Part shown: positions 36,407-46,938 of the stretch, piece by piece
Numbering within the stretch: position 1 is the stretch's first letter
Layout: the number at the start of each line of letters is the position of its first letter
DNA from: Sulfitobacter sediminilitoris
GTDB lineage: Bacteria; Pseudomonadota; Alphaproteobacteria; Rhodobacterales; Rhodobacteraceae
Reading direction: 5' to 3'
Assembly: GCF_010667575.1 (NCBI RefSeq)
Contig: NZ_JAABNT010000001.1
Location: 186,001-250,000 of the forward strand
DNA: 64,000 bases
Program-made: the position numbers and the translations under genes
The notes under the pieces: generated by a model
The model's input: the letters and a program-made list of their open reading frames with translations, nothing else
What the model was told of the DNA's origin: nothing
The model's database searches: none

Positions 36407-38026
36407 ATGCTGGATAGCAACACCAATCGCCCGCCTTTGCCGCCCGAGATCGCGCGCCGCCGGACCTTTGCGATCATCAGCCACCCGGATGCGGGCAAAA
36501 CCACGCTGACCGAAAAATTCCTGCTGTTCGGTGGGGCAATCCAGATGGCAGGACAGGTCCGCGCCAAGGGCGAGGCAAGGCGTACCCGCTCCGACTTCAT
36601 GGCGATGGAAAAAGATCGGGGTATTTCGGTCTCCGCCTCCGCCATGTCGTTTGATTTTGCCAGCAAAGACAAGAACTTCCGCTTCAATCTTGTGGATACG
36701 CCGGGCCACTCAGACTTTTCCGAAGACACCTACCGCACATTGACGGCCGTGGATGCGGCCGTGATGGTCATCGACGGTGCCAAGGGGGTCGAGAGCCAGA
36801 CACAAAAGCTGTTTGAGGTCTGCCGCATGCGCGACCTGCCGATCCTGACATTCTGTAACAAGATGGACCGCGAAAGCCGCGACGTCTTTGAGATCATTGA
36901 CGAAATTCAGGAAAACCTTGCCATCGACGTCACGCCGGCAAGCTGGCCCATCGGCATCGGGCGGGATTTCATCGGTTGTTACGACATTTTGCGCGACCGG
37001 CTGGAACTCATGGACCGGGCCGACCGCAATCGCGTTGCAGAAAGCATTGAAATCAACGGCTTGGATGACCCCAAACTCGCTGAACATGTCCCTGCCAATT
37101 TGCTGGAGAAGCTGCGCGAGGACCTTGAGATGGTTCGCGAATTGCTGCCACCCCTTGACCCGGAATTGATGGCCGAAGGGTCATTGACCCCGATCTGGTT
37201 TGGCTCTGCCATCAACTCCTTTGGCGTCAAAGAACTTATGGAAGGCATCGCCCAGTTTGGGCCCGAGCCGCAGATCCAATCCGCTGAGCCACGCCAGATA
37301 TTGCCGGAAGAGGACAAGGTTTCCGGCTTTGTTTTCAAGGTTCAAGCCAACATGGACCCCAAGCACCGCGACCGCGTGGCTTTCGTCAGGCTTGCCTCCG
37401 GCCACTTCCACCGGGGAATGAAAATGACCCATGTGCGTACAAAAAAGCCAATGGCGATTTCGAACCCGGTGATGTTTCTTGCCTCTGACCGTGAGTTAGC
37501 CGAAGAGGCCTGGGCCGGGGACATCATCGGTATCCCGAACCATGGGCAGTTGCGCATCGGCGACACGTTGACCGAGGGGGAGGCACTGCGCGTGACGGGT
37601 ATTCCTTCCTTTGCACCGGAACTGCTTCAGGTTGTGCGCGCAGGCGATCCTTTGAAAGCCAAGCACCTTGAAAAAGCGCTCATGCAATTTGCCGAGGAAG
37701 GTGCCGCAAAGGTATTCAAGCCCTCCATCGGTTCAGGCTTTGTTGTAGGCGTCGTCGGACAGCTGCAGTTCGAAGTACTGGCCAGTCGAATCGAGCTTGA
37801 GTACGGGCTTCCTGTGCGCTTTGAGGCGTCTCAGTTTACCTCTGCCCGCTGGGTGAACGGTGACAAACAAGCCGTTGATAAATTTACGGAAAACAACAAG
37901 CAGCATATCGCCCATGATCACGATGGTGACATCGTCTATCTGACCCGGCTCCAGTGGGACATTGACCGGGTGGAACGTGACTATCCAGACGTGCGGCTAA
38001 CCGCGACGAAAGAGATGATGGTCTGA
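36407..38026 (+). CDS. prfC: Peptide chain release factor 3
   Basis: The GTPase that recycles RF1/RF2 after termination, 539 residues. G1 SHPDAGKTTLTEK is at residues 25-37, G3 DTPGHSDF and G4 NKMD follow in order, and domains II and III complete the protein. The ATG at 36407 (MLDSNTNR) is chosen; an upstream frame from 36338 is poor in family resemblance. The stop overlaps the next gene's start (TGATG). Confidence 0.95.
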   Translation: MLDSNTNRPPLPPEIARRRTFAIISHPDAGKTTLTEKFLLFGGAIQMAGQVRAKGEARRTRSDFMAMEKDRGISVSASAMSFDFASKDKNFRFNLVDTPGHSDFSEDTYRTLTAVDAAVMVIDGAKGVESQTQKLFEVCRMRDLPILTFCNKMDRESRDVFEIIDEIQENLAIDVTPASWPIGIGRDFIGCYDILRDRLELMDRADRNRVAESIEINGLDDPKLAEHVPANLLEKLREDLEMVRELLPPLDPELMAEGSLTPIWFGSAINSFGVKELMEGIAQFGPEPQIQSAEPRQILPEEDKVSGFVFKVQANMDPKHRDRVAFVRLASGHFHRGMKMTHVRTKKPMAISNPVMFLASDRELAEEAWAGDIIGIPNHGQLRIGDTLTEGEALRVTGIPSFAPELLQVVRAGDPLKAKHLEKALMQFAEEGAAKVFKPSIGSGFVVGVVGQLQFEVLASRIELEYGLPVRFEASQFTSARWVNGDKQAVDKFTENNKQHIAHDHDGDIVYLTRLQWDIDRVERDYPDVRLTATKEMMV

Positions 38027-38952
38027 TGACGACTTGGGGGTTGAGCGCGACAGTTCTTGCGCCAACCACCGAGATTTTGCAGTTTGCTGCCTACCATCTT
38101 GAGGCCGGGGCGCACCGGCTTTACCTCTACCTTGATGATCCGCAATGCGATGCGTTTGACCTGCTCAAGGCGCATCCCAAGATCCGGCCCACCCTGTGCA
38201 ATGACGATTGGTGGCAAGGTAAACGGCCCAAAAAACATCAGGTGCGCCAGACCCAGAACGCGACCCATGCCTACAATCGCCGGGCAGAGGTAGACTGGCT
38301 TATCCACATGGATGTCGATGAATTTCTAGTTTCCGAAACGTCTGTAGCAGATGTACTGGACGCTTTGCCGGCAGAGAATAAAATCGCACGAATCCGCCCA
38401 ATGGAGCAACTGGCCGGTGACGGTACCACCTTCAAAGCTTTTGTGCCAAATGGGCCAATCCGGGCAAAGACGGTCGCAGACTTATACCCAACGTTCGGCC
38501 TCTACATAAAAGGTGGGTTCCTAAGCCATCTTGCCGGAAAAGTGTTCGTGCGCAGCGGCTTAAAGGATATCCGCGTCCAAATTCATAACGTGTTTCAGAA
38601 CGACGATATGCTGCAAGGCGCAGAAGATACCGACGGGATCGACCTTGCCCATTGCCATGCCAAGAGTTGGGACGACTGGTACGCCGCTTACCGGTTCCGG
38701 CTGGCAAAGGGATCGTACCGCGAAGAACTGGCCCCGAACCGGCCCCGTGACAAGGGTGGGGTGTCCATGCATGAGCTCTTTCAGATGATCGAAGCCGACG
38801 GCGGCACGACCGCCCTGCGTGCCTTTTTTGAGGAAGTCTGCACCGACACGCCTGCATTGCGGGCACGGTTGGGCAAGCATGGGCTATTGCGTCACGCAAA
38901 ACTTGACCTAAATACCACATTGAACAAGCATTTCCCGCAAGCGTGTCTCTGA
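38026..38952 (+). CDS. Glycosyltransferase family 2
   Basis: A 308-residue glycosyltransferase related to those at 2906-8675, with the metal site DVDEF at residues 96-100 after WLIHM and an N-terminal strand pattern TVLAPTTEILQFAAYHLEAG. The amino-terminal VKNE motif of the others is replaced by APTTEI, so it is the more distant member. It overlaps prfC as TGATG, although the functions are unrelated. The acceptor is unknown. Confidence 0.8.
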   Translation: MTTWGLSATVLAPTTEILQFAAYHLEAGAHRLYLYLDDPQCDAFDLLKAHPKIRPTLCNDDWWQGKRPKKHQVRQTQNATHAYNRRAEVDWLIHMDVDEFLVSETSVADVLDALPAENKIARIRPMEQLAGDGTTFKAFVPNGPIRAKTVADLYPTFGLYIKGGFLSHLAGKVFVRSGLKDIRVQIHNVFQNDDMLQGAEDTDGIDLAHCHAKSWDDWYAAYRFRLAKGSYREELAPNRPRDKGGVSMHELFQMIEADGGTTALRAFFEEVCTDTPALRARLGKHGLLRHAKLDLNTTLNKHFPQACL

Positions 38953-39090
38953 GAGCCGATCTGTTTGACGACGCCTGCATGAATTGTTAAGCGATCACCA
39001 CGTATCGCGGCAGGTGCCGCCTCTTGGGCCATGCGGGCCGATATGACGTACGCAGCGGGCCAAATCAGTGTCCGCACAACCCGGACATTT

Positions 39091-40599
39091 ATGACAAAAT
39101 TCTCTGATCTGAAGCTCAGCCCAAAAGTTCTTAAAGCCATCGAAGAAGCTGGCTATGAATCCCCCACCCCCATTCAAGCGGGTGCCATCCCCCCTGCCCT
39201 AGAAGGCAAAGACGTTTTGGGCATCGCCCAGACCGGCACCGGCAAAACGGCAAGTTTCGTTCTGCCGATGATCACGATTCTGGCGCGTGGCCGCGCCCGT
39301 GCGCGGATGCCCCGGTCTTTGGTGCTCTGCCCGACGCGAGAGCTGGCCGCGCAGGTTGCCGAAAACTTTGACACGTATTCAAAGCATGTCAAACTGACCA
39401 AGGCGCTGCTGATTGGCGGTGTCTCCTTCAAGGAACAGGACACGCTGATCGACAAGGGCGTGGACGTTCTGATCGCGACTCCCGGACGCCTGCTCGATCA
39501 TTTCGAACGTGGCAAGCTGATCCTGAACGACGTGAAGGTCATGGTTGTGGACGAGGCTGACCGGATGCTCGACATGGGCTTTATCCCGGACATCGAACGC
39601 ATCTTCGGACTGACGCCCTTTACCCGTCAGACATTGTTCTTCTCGGCCACGATGGCGCCCGAGATTGAACGGATCACCAATACGTTCCTCAGCAACCCAG
39701 AGCGGATCGAAGTGGCCCGCCAGGCCACCACGGGTGAAAATATCACCCAAGGCGTGGTGATGTTCAAAGGTTCACGCAAGGATCGTGAAGGATCCGAAAA
39801 GCGTAAAGTGCTCCGGATGCTGATCGATGCCGAGGGTGATAAATGCACCAACGCTATCATCTTCTGCAACCGGAAGACGGACGTTGATATCGTCGCCAAG
39901 TCACTGAAGAAATACGGCTATGATGCCGCGCCAATCCACGGTGATCTGGATCAAAGCCAGCGGACCAAGACGCTTGACGGCTTCCGTGAGGGGTCGCTGC
40001 GGTTTCTTATCGCCTCTGATGTGGCGGCGCGGGGGCTAGACGTGCCTTCTGTTTCTCACGTGTTCAATTTCGACGTGCCAAGCCACGCCGAAGACTATGT
40101 GCACCGCATTGGCCGCACAGGGCGCGCCGGGCGGGATGGTACAGCGATCATGATCTGCGTCCCACGGGACGAGAAGAACCTCGCTGATGTTGAGCGTCTG
40201 GTGCAGCGGGAAATTCCCCGATTAGACAATCCGCTCAGCTCTGGTAAATCGGACGAAACCAGCACATCGTCGGAAGAGGACAAGCCGAAAAAGACAACAA
40301 GGTCGCGCAGCCGCTCTCGGAAAGAAGATAAGGCACCAACAGAAGACAATGCACCGACCGAGGCAAAGTCTGCTGAACCAATCGCCGAGAAGACCGAGAA
40401 GCCAAAGGAAGAGAAGTCAGCACAGCCCAAATCCGAAGGGCGCGGAGACGATAACCGCCGAGGCAAAGACAATAACCAGCGCAGCAAGGACAAGCGTGGC
40501 GGTCGCAACAACAACGATCGCGGCGGCAACAAGGTTGTCGGACTGGGCGATCACACACCGGATTTCATTGGTCTCAGCTTCGCAGATCGCGAAACCTAA
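39091..40599 (+). CDS. DEAD-box RNA helicase (RhlE-like)
   Basis: A 502-residue ATP-dependent RNA helicase. Q motif ESPTPIQAG, Walker A AQTGTGKT (residues 46-53), DEAD near 153, SAT in FFSATM and HRIGRTGRAGR are all present. Beyond about residue 385 a highly charged Lys/Glu/Arg/Asn-rich tail probably binds RNA. The start is the ATG giving MTKFSDLKL, which fits the family; an in-frame start at 39031 is possible. It ends in a clear terminator. Confidence 0.93.
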   Translation: MTKFSDLKLSPKVLKAIEEAGYESPTPIQAGAIPPALEGKDVLGIAQTGTGKTASFVLPMITILARGRARARMPRSLVLCPTRELAAQVAENFDTYSKHVKLTKALLIGGVSFKEQDTLIDKGVDVLIATPGRLLDHFERGKLILNDVKVMVVDEADRMLDMGFIPDIERIFGLTPFTRQTLFFSATMAPEIERITNTFLSNPERIEVARQATTGENITQGVVMFKGSRKDREGSEKRKVLRMLIDAEGDKCTNAIIFCNRKTDVDIVAKSLKKYGYDAAPIHGDLDQSQRTKTLDGFREGSLRFLIASDVAARGLDVPSVSHVFNFDVPSHAEDYVHRIGRTGRAGRDGTAIMICVPRDEKNLADVERLVQREIPRLDNPLSSGKSDETSTSSEEDKPKKTTRSRSRSRKEDKAPTEDNAPTEAKSAEPIAEKTEKPKEEKSAQPKSEGRGDDNRRGKDNNQRSKDKRGGRNNNDRGGNKVVGLGDHTPDFIGLSFADRET

Positions 40600-40621
40600 G
40601 CCAAAAAGAAACACCCAAAAC

Positions 40622-40650
40622 AAAAGGCCCCGCATTTGCGGGGCCTTTTT
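40622..40650 (+). terminator. Bidirectional Rho-independent terminator
   Basis: AAGGCCCCGC, loop ATTT, GCGGGGCCTT and a run of five T (40646-40650) after the helicase gene. The reverse strand likewise ends in TTTTG, so it serves the convergent rnj gene (stop at 40674) as well. Confidence 0.92.
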
Positions 40651-40673
40651 CGTTCTAAAGGATGACGAGTTCC

Positions 40674-42341
40674 TTAGCTCAAGCGGCTGACCACCACCGT
40701 CACTTCAGGCTTCTTGCCAATCTCGTTCTGTGCGGATTGCCGCGTCAGACGGCGCAACTCGTCGTTCAGCTTTGAATCGTCACGCAGCGTTGCGGCCTTG
40801 GCGCGGCCAAGAAACTGGCTCAGGTCCTGTTCCAGCACGTCAACCAGCGGCGCATTGTTACGGCCGGTTTCCGGCAGCCCCATACAATCAACCCATGGAT
40901 CACCCAACGGCTCATCTTCCTCATCCAGGATCACCGTCACGGTCACATGACCGTTCAGCGCCATGCGGATGCGGTCACGCACCACACCGTCGAGCGCGCC
41001 CACCTGAACGGATCCATCCAGATAGGTCCGACCGGTTTCAACATATTCCGTGACCTTGGGCTTGTTGCCAGACAGGTCGATCATCATGCCGTTGACGGCC
41101 AGAACACCCTGCATCCCGCGCGTCTCAGCCAGTTTTACATGCTCGCGCAGATGGCGGTGCTCGCCGTGCATCGGGATCACCACCTGTGGTTTGACCACAT
41201 CATGCAGTGTTTCCAGATCGGGCCGGTTGGCGTGGCCGGAAACATGGTACTTGCCGTTGCTGTCGTCGACCACGTCGACACCCATCTCGGAGAATTGGTT
41301 GATGATGCGGATCACACCCTTTTCGTTGCCGGGGATCGTCTTGGAAGAGAACAGGAACAGATCCCCCTCTTTCAGCTCCATCCCTTGATACTTGCCCCGT
41401 GCCAACTGTGCAGAGGCAGCACGCCGCTCACCTTGGGATCCGGTGACCAGCAACATCAGGTTCTCACGCGGGATCGCGCGGGCGTCCTCGGGGCTGACCA
41501 CCTTGGGAAAGTCTTTCATCACACCCGTTTCAAGCGCGGCCTCGACCATGCGGCGCATGGCGCGCCCCAACAGCACAACGGACCGGCCGGACTTCTGCGC
41601 CGCCATCGCGAGCGTTTGGACGCGGGCCACGTTGGAGGCGAAGGTCGTTGCCACGACCATGCCAGCGGCGTTGCTGACCAGTTCCTCGATTGCCGGACCA
41701 AGCGTCGCCTCGGACCGTCCCGGTTCTGGTGAAAAGACATTGGTGCTGTCGCAAATCAGGGCTTTGACACCATCCTTGCAGACCTCTGACCAAAGCGCCG
41801 GATCAAAGGGTTCGCCCACACCCGGCGTCAGGTCGATCTTGAAATCGCCTGAGTGGATCACACGGCCATCAGGCGTATCAATCACCAAGGCCGAGCTTTC
41901 GGGGATGGAATGCGAGATCGGCAGGAACCCAACCATGAACGGCCCTGCCCCCTGCTGGTGTGGCCAAGGGCCAACGGTTTTCACGGCGTCCTCGGGGTGG
42001 CCATACTCCTCCATCTTGCGCCGCGCGATGTTGGCGGTAAAGTTCCGCGCATAGATCGGCACTTTGAGGTCTTCGTAGGTATGGGCCACCGCGCCTACGT
42101 GGTCTTCGTGCGCGTGGGTGACAAAGACTGCCTCGATCTGGTCGCGGCGTTCCTTCAGCCACGCGATATCGGGCAGGATCAGGTCCACACCGGGGCTGGT
42201 GTCCATATCCGGAAAGGCCACGCCCAGATCGACGACGATCAGCCGCTCCTTGCCGGGTTTGCCGTAGCCATAGACATAGGCATTCATGCCAATTTCACCC
42301 GCCCCGCCGAGGGGAAGGTAGATCAAACGTTCGCTGCTCAT
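40674..42341 (-). CDS. rnj: Ribonuclease J
   Basis: A 555-residue metallo-beta-lactamase-fold nuclease with 5'-3' exonuclease and endonuclease activity in RNA maturation and decay. The zinc motif HAHEDH is at residues 76-81, further ligands lie in ISHSIPES and HSGDFKID, and SGHANRPDL and PMHGEHRHL belong to the beta-CASP region. It is the last gene of a minus-strand run with birA and coaX after nuoN. Confidence 0.95.
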   Translation of the reverse strand: MSSERLIYLPLGGAGEIGMNAYVYGYGKPGKERLIVVDLGVAFPDMDTSPGVDLILPDIAWLKERRDQIEAVFVTHAHEDHVGAVAHTYEDLKVPIYARNFTANIARRKMEEYGHPEDAVKTVGPWPHQQGAGPFMVGFLPISHSIPESSALVIDTPDGRVIHSGDFKIDLTPGVGEPFDPALWSEVCKDGVKALICDSTNVFSPEPGRSEATLGPAIEELVSNAAGMVVATTFASNVARVQTLAMAAQKSGRSVVLLGRAMRRMVEAALETGVMKDFPKVVSPEDARAIPRENLMLLVTGSQGERRAASAQLARGKYQGMELKEGDLFLFSSKTIPGNEKGVIRIINQFSEMGVDVVDDSNGKYHVSGHANRPDLETLHDVVKPQVVIPMHGEHRHLREHVKLAETRGMQGVLAVNGMMIDLSGNKPKVTEYVETGRTYLDGSVQVGALDGVVRDRIRMALNGHVTVTVILDEEDEPLGDPWVDCMGLPETGRNNAPLVDVLEQDLSQFLGRAKAATLRDDSKLNDELRRLTRQSAQNEIGKKPEVTVVVSRLS

Positions 42342-42342
42342 A

Positions 42343-43119
42343 TTATTCAGCTAATTCCTTGTTATACTTATAAATCACGGTCAGGCCGTGCATCGTGAGG
42401 TCATCTTCGATGACGTCGAATAGGTCTTCGGTTTGCGCGAACAACGGGGCCAGCCCGCCGGTCGCGATGATTTTCATTGTCTGGTCGCGTTCGGCCTTGA
42501 TCCGGGCGCAGATCTCTTTGACCAGCCCGATATAGCCCCAGAAGATGCCCGATTGAATACAGGCAACGGTGTTGGTGCCTACTACACGCTGCGGTTTGGT
42601 AATGTCCACATGCGGTAGGGCCGCTGCTGCCATATGTAGTGCTTCGAGTGACAGATTAACACCCGGCGCGATTACACCGCCGACATAAGCCCCGTCACGG
42701 CCCGCAACGTCGAAGGTGGTTGCGGTGCCGAAATCCACCACGATCAGGTTGCCGCCATGCCGGTCAAAGGCGCCCGCCGTGTTGACCAGACGGTCTGGCC
42801 CGACGCTGGTGCCCTGATCAACCCGTGGGTTGGCAGGCAACAGACAATCTGGCTTGCCCACCACCAGCGGTCGGCAGCCGAAATACTGATCCGAGAACAC
42901 ACGCAGGTTGAACACAACGCGCGGCACCGTGGACGAGATGATCACATCCGTGATTTCAGGCTTGATCCCATGATGGTTCAGAAGCGTGGAGAACCACGTA
43001 AAATACGCATCCGCCGTCCGCGCATGATGGGTCGAGGTGCGGAAGGTACAAAGAAACTTCTCGCCATCCCAGATGGAAAACACGGTGTTGGTATTGCCGC
43101 AATCGATGGCCAATAGCAT
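42343..43119 (-). CDS. coaX: Type III pantothenate kinase
   Basis: The first step of coenzyme A synthesis, ATP-dependent phosphorylation of pantothenate, in the potassium-requiring ASKHA-fold type III form of 258 residues. The phosphate loop LAIDCGNTNTVFSIWDG is at the N-terminus; GPDRLVNTAGAF and VVDFGTATTFD are the other signatures. It lies one base before rnj and 14 bases after birA, so the three are co-transcribed. Confidence 0.95.
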   Translation of the reverse strand: MLLAIDCGNTNTVFSIWDGEKFLCTFRTSTHHARTADAYFTWFSTLLNHHGIKPEITDVIISSTVPRVVFNLRVFSDQYFGCRPLVVGKPDCLLPANPRVDQGTSVGPDRLVNTAGAFDRHGGNLIVVDFGTATTFDVAGRDGAYVGGVIAPGVNLSLEALHMAAAALPHVDITKPQRVVGTNTVACIQSGIFWGYIGLVKEICARIKAERDQTMKIIATGGLAPLFAQTEDLFDVIEDDLTMHGLTVIYKYNKELAE

Positions 43120-43133
43120 CCTGCAGGCCTCCT

Positions 43134-43868
43134 TTAGAAAAAAACTTCAGCAGCAGTGATGGCCTGAGCGCCCTTTGCTGTCCGTAGGATCAGGTTACCC
43201 GCTTCATCCACATCCTCAAAGGTGCCGGTAAAGCTCTCTTTCATGGTCCGGGCTGTGATCACCTCGCCCAGTCTGGCCGCCTGAGCCAGCCATGCCCGAC
43301 GGATCGGGGCAAAACCATGTGTGACGAATTGGTCTTCCAGACGGGCGTATTCCGAGGCGAGTACATTCAGGAACACCTCTGGATCAACATCAACGTCAAG
43401 ATCGCGTGACAGGCTCATCGGTCGCAAGGCACCCGGCTCCACTTGGTCCGGATCTGGGGCATGAAGCAGGTTGACGCCAATCCCGATGATCAGATGGTCC
43501 CCGGTGCTTTCCAGCAAAATGCCCGCGACCTTGCCACCGTGTAAAAGCACGTCGTTGGGCCATTTCAGCGCAAAGGCGGAAGCCTGACCGGTCGTGGCGG
43601 CAAAAGTGTGGTAAAGCGCAAGTGAGGCCACAAAGCTGCGTAGTGCCGCCACACCGGGATCCTCCATCCGACGCAGGATCAGCGTTCCGGCAAAGTTGCC
43701 GCGCGGCGTGGCCCAAGCCCGCCCGCGCCTGCCGCGTGCTGCAGTCTGCTCCAACGCCAAGAGCCACGTCGGCCCGACGACGGTTGGCAATCTCCGCGAT
43801 GCCTCGGACAAGGTCGAATCGACCGTGTCCAGCACAACCCGCGCGTACCCGTCAGGCCACGCGCTCAT
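43134..43868 (-). CDS. birA: Biotin-protein ligase (short form)
   Basis: Attaches biotin to acetyl-CoA carboxylase carrier protein, 244 residues. GRRGRAWATPRGNF forms the biotinyl-AMP loop, and KWPNDVLLHGGKVAGILLE is the catalytic core. There is no N-terminal helix-turn-helix, so unlike E. coli BirA it should not act as a repressor. It follows nuoN after 53 bases on the same strand. Confidence 0.93.
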   Translation of the reverse strand: MSAWPDGYARVVLDTVDSTLSEASRRLPTVVGPTWLLALEQTAARGRRGRAWATPRGNFAGTLILRRMEDPGVAALRSFVASLALYHTFAATTGQASAFALKWPNDVLLHGGKVAGILLESTGDHLIIGIGVNLLHAPDPDQVEPGALRPMSLSRDLDVDVDPEVFLNVLASEYARLEDQFVTHGFAPIRRAWLAQAARLGEVITARTMKESFTGTFEDVDEAGNLILRTAKGAQAITAAEVFF

Positions 43869-43921
43869 CTCTTTGCTCTTGTCAGAATACTGTCCCGCCG
43901 GTGCTGCATGCGCCAGCAGGA

Positions 43922-45364
43922 TCAGTTCACCAGCGCGCCGGCAGCGGCCTGCGCGGCTGCTTCAACGCCAAACATGTTGATAATCCCCAGCACCATGATC
44001 AGCGCGGAGGCCGTCAGGAAGATCGGCAGAACGCCGCCACCCGACCGGTCAAGCTGTTCAGATTGTTCTTCTCCGAAGTACATGTAGAACACGATGCGCA
44101 GGTAGTAATAGGCACCGATCACACTTGCGATCACGCCGGCAATTGCCAGCCACGCCAGACCCGCCTCATAGGCCGCGCGAAGCACGTAGAACTTGCCAAA
44201 GAAGCCCAGCATCGGCGGCACACCCGCAAGGCTGAACAGCAGGACAAGCATCGCCAGCGCCCGGCCCGGGTTCTGCTTGGCATACATGTTGAGCGACCCG
44301 ATATCTGCAACAGGTGCGCCGTCTTTCTGCATCAACAGGATGAAGGCGAACGTACCGACATTCATCGTCACATAGATCGCCATGTAGACCAGCATCGCCT
44401 GCACGCCAAAAGCAGTACCTGCGGCAAGGCCCATAAGCGCGTAGCCCATGTGCGCGATCGAAGAGAACGCCATCAGACGCTTGATGTTGGTCTGACCAAT
44501 CGCGGCGATTGCGCCAAGGAACATCGACAGCACCGACAAGAGCGCCACGATCTGCTGCCAATCGCCGACAGCATTGCCGAAGGCGTCATGCAGCACGCGC
44601 GCAAACAGCGCCATCGCCGCAACCTTGGGCGCTGTGGCAAAGAAGGCGGTGACGGGTGTTGGCGAACCCTCATAGACGTCCGGTGTCCACATATGAAACG
44701 GCACGGCAGATACCTTGAAAGCCAGACCCGCGATCAGGAACACAATGCCAAAGAGCAATCCGATAGATGTCTCTCCGGTCTGAGCGGTCGTGATGATTCC
44801 AGAGAACAGCGTCGTGCCCGCATAGCCATAGACCAGCGACGCACCATAAAGCAGCAGACCGGAGGACAAGGCACCAAGAACGAAGTACTTCAAGCCAGCC
44901 TCGGTCGATTTCACGCTGTCCCGGCGGAGCGAGGCTACAACATAAAGAGCAAGCGATTGCAGTTCGAGGCCCATATAAAGCGCCATCAGGTCGCCCGCGC
45001 TGACCATCATCATCATGCCCACTGCCGCCAAAGCTATCAGCATTGGATATTCGAACCGGAGCAGCCCGCGCGTTTTCATGTAGTTTTCGGACATGATCAG
45101 CACCGCCGCTGCCGACAGCAGGATCGTCACCTTGGCAAACCGGGCAAAACTGTCCTCGATAAACATCCCGTTGAACGCCACGCGCGTACCCTCGCCCGTG
45201 GTGCCGATCCATGCGGCCAACAGAACAAAAATTGCGCCGGTAGCCCAGACCAGCAAACCGCCGATCTTGTCCTTGGTGGTGTAGACCGCAACCAGCAGCC
45301 CGGCCAAGGCAAAGGCCGAGAGCAGGATTTCGGGCAGAATGACGTTCAGATCAGCGGAAATCAT
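43922..45364 (-). CDS. nuoN: NADH-quinone oxidoreductase subunit N
   Basis: An antiporter-like membrane subunit of complex I, 480 residues with 13-14 membrane spans. [19 protein letters not shown], then an intact central [20 protein letters not shown] segment with conserved Lys and His of the proton path, are typical. It is the last nuo gene; birA follows. Confidence 0.96.
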   Translation of the reverse strand: MISADLNVILPEILLSAFALAGLLVAVYTTKDKIGGLLVWATGAIFVLLAAWIGTTGEGTRVAFNGMFIEDSFARFAKVTILLSAAAVLIMSENYMKTRGLLRFEYPMLIALAAVGMMMMVSAGDLMALYMGLELQSLALYVVASLRRDSVKSTEAGLKYFVLGALSSGLLLYGASLVYGYAGTTLFSGIITTAQTGETSIGLLFGIVFLIAGLAFKVSAVPFHMWTPDVYEGSPTPVTAFFATAPKVAAMALFARVLHDAFGNAVGDWQQIVALLSVLSMFLGAIAAIGQTNIKRLMAFSSIAHMGYALMGLAAGTAFGVQAMLVYMAIYVTMNVGTFAFILLMQKDGAPVADIGSLNMYAKQNPGRALAMLVLLFSLAGVPPMLGFFGKFYVLRAAYEAGLAWLAIAGVIASVIGAYYYLRIVFYMYFGEEQSEQLDRSGGGVLPIFLTASALIMVLGIINMFGVEAAAQAAAGALVN

Positions 45365-45375
45365 CGCATGTATCC

Positions 45376-46938
45376 TTAATTCGCAGCTTCTGCGGTCTGG
45401 ATGGCAGCATCTGCCGCCTCCACCGCGCTTGCATAATTCTCAACCAGTGCCGCCACGGACGGGCCAATGATATCCAGCACCAATGCCGGATAGACCCCCA
45501 GCAGCAGCGTCATCACAACCAGCGGCGCAAAGATCCAACGCTCGCGCGGGGACATATCCGTGATCGCCTTGAGGCTTTCCTTGATCAACTCGCCCATCAC
45601 GACCCGGCGGTAAAGCCAGAGCGCGTAGGCCGCAGAAAAGATCACGCCTGTCGTTGCAACAGCAGCGACCCAGGTGTTCACCTGGAATGTCGCCATCAAG
45701 GTCAGGAATTCACCAACGAAGCCCGAGGTGCCCGGCAGGCCGACGTTGGCCATCGTAAACAGCATGAAGATCAGCGCATAGACCGGCATCCGGTTCACCA
45801 GACCGCCGTAAGCGTCAATCTCGCGGGTGTGCATCCGGTCATAGATCACACCGACACACAGAAAGAGCGCGCCGGAAATAAAGCCGTGGCTGATCATCTG
45901 GAAGATCGCGCCGTCGATGCCCTGCTGGTTTGCGGCAAAGATACCCATCGTCACGAAACCCATGTGCGCGACCGACGAATAGGCAATCAGCTTTTTCATA
46001 TCTTCCTGCACCAGCGCCACAAGCGAGGTGTAGACAATCGCGATGGCGGACATCCACAGCACCAGCGGCCCCATCACGTCCGACCCGACCGGGAACATCG
46101 GCAAAGAGAACCGAAGGAAGCCGTAGCCCCCCATCTTCAAGAGGATTGCCGCCAGCACGACCGAACCCGCTGTGGGGGCCTGAACGTGCGCATCGGGCAG
46201 CCACGTATGCACCGGCCACATCGGCATCTTCACTGCAAAACTTGCGAAGAAGGCAAGGAACATCAGCGTTTGCAAGCCACCGACGATCTGGACACCCAAC
46301 AAGCTGAAGCTCTCAGAACCAAAAGTGTGGTTCAGCAGGCTGATGTCACAGGCCCCGATACAGGTCGTACCCGCATCCGCATACATCGCGACCATCGCCA
46401 CCAGCATCAGAACGGAACCAAGGAAGGTGTAGAGGAAGAACTTGAAACTGGCGTAGATGCGGTTCGCCCCGCCCCAGATGCCGATGATCAGGAACATCGG
46501 GATCAGACCCGCTTCGAAGAAGACGTAGAACAGCACGAGATCCAGCGCCATGAACACGCCCAGCATGAGCGTTTCCAGCACGAGGAAGGCAATCATGTAT
46601 TCCTTGACCCGCGTTGTGACGCCCCAGCTTGCCGCGATCACCAGCGGCATCATGAAGGTGGTCAGCATCACGAAGAGGATCGAAATACCGTCAACACCCA
46701 TGCGGTAGCTGAGGCCAAGCACCCATTCGCTTTCGGTTACGAACTGGAAACCAGTATCGTTGGGATCAAACTCGAACAGCACGAAAAGCGAAATCAGGAA
46801 AGTCGCTGTCGTTGTGATCATCGCCAGCCATTTGGCGTTGCGTTGTGCCGCCTCATCATCGCCACGCAGAAAGACGACCAGAATAGCCGCTGCAAATGCA
46901 GGCAGGAACGTGATGATGGAAAGAAGATGCGTGTCCAT
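45376..46938 (-). CDS. nuoM: NADH-quinone oxidoreductase subunit M
   Basis: A proton-pumping antiporter-like subunit, 520 residues and about 14 spans. VEGISIL-type text reads [11 protein letters not shown] here; [23 protein letters not shown] and [16 protein letters not shown] are the conserved pump helices. It starts one base inside the nuoL stop and lies 11 bases from nuoN. Confidence 0.96.
   Translation of the reverse strand: MDTHLLSIITFLPAFAAAILVVFLRGDDEAAQRNAKWLAMITTTATFLISLFVLFEFDPNDTGFQFVTESEWVLGLSYRMGVDGISILFVMLTTFMMPLVIAASWGVTTRVKEYMIAFLVLETLMLGVFMALDLVLFYVFFEAGLIPMFLIIGIWGGANRIYASFKFFLYTFLGSVLMLVAMVAMYADAGTTCIGACDISLLNHTFGSESFSLLGVQIVGGLQTLMFLAFFASFAVKMPMWPVHTWLPDAHVQAPTAGSVVLAAILLKMGGYGFLRFSLPMFPVGSDVMGPLVLWMSAIAIVYTSLVALVQEDMKKLIAYSSVAHMGFVTMGIFAANQQGIDGAIFQMISHGFISGALFLCVGVIYDRMHTREIDAYGGLVNRMPVYALIFMLFTMANVGLPGTSGFVGEFLTLMATFQVNTWVAAVATTGVIFSAAYALWLYRRVVMGELIKESLKAITDMSPRERWIFAPLVVMTLLLGVYPALVLDIIGPSVAALVENYASAVEAADAAIQTAEAAN

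Noticed and set aside
43622-45379. A 585-codon plus-strand open frame
   Set aside because: It is exactly antisense to birA and nuoN and its product is His/Arg/Gln-rich without family features; a shadow of high-GC codon usage.
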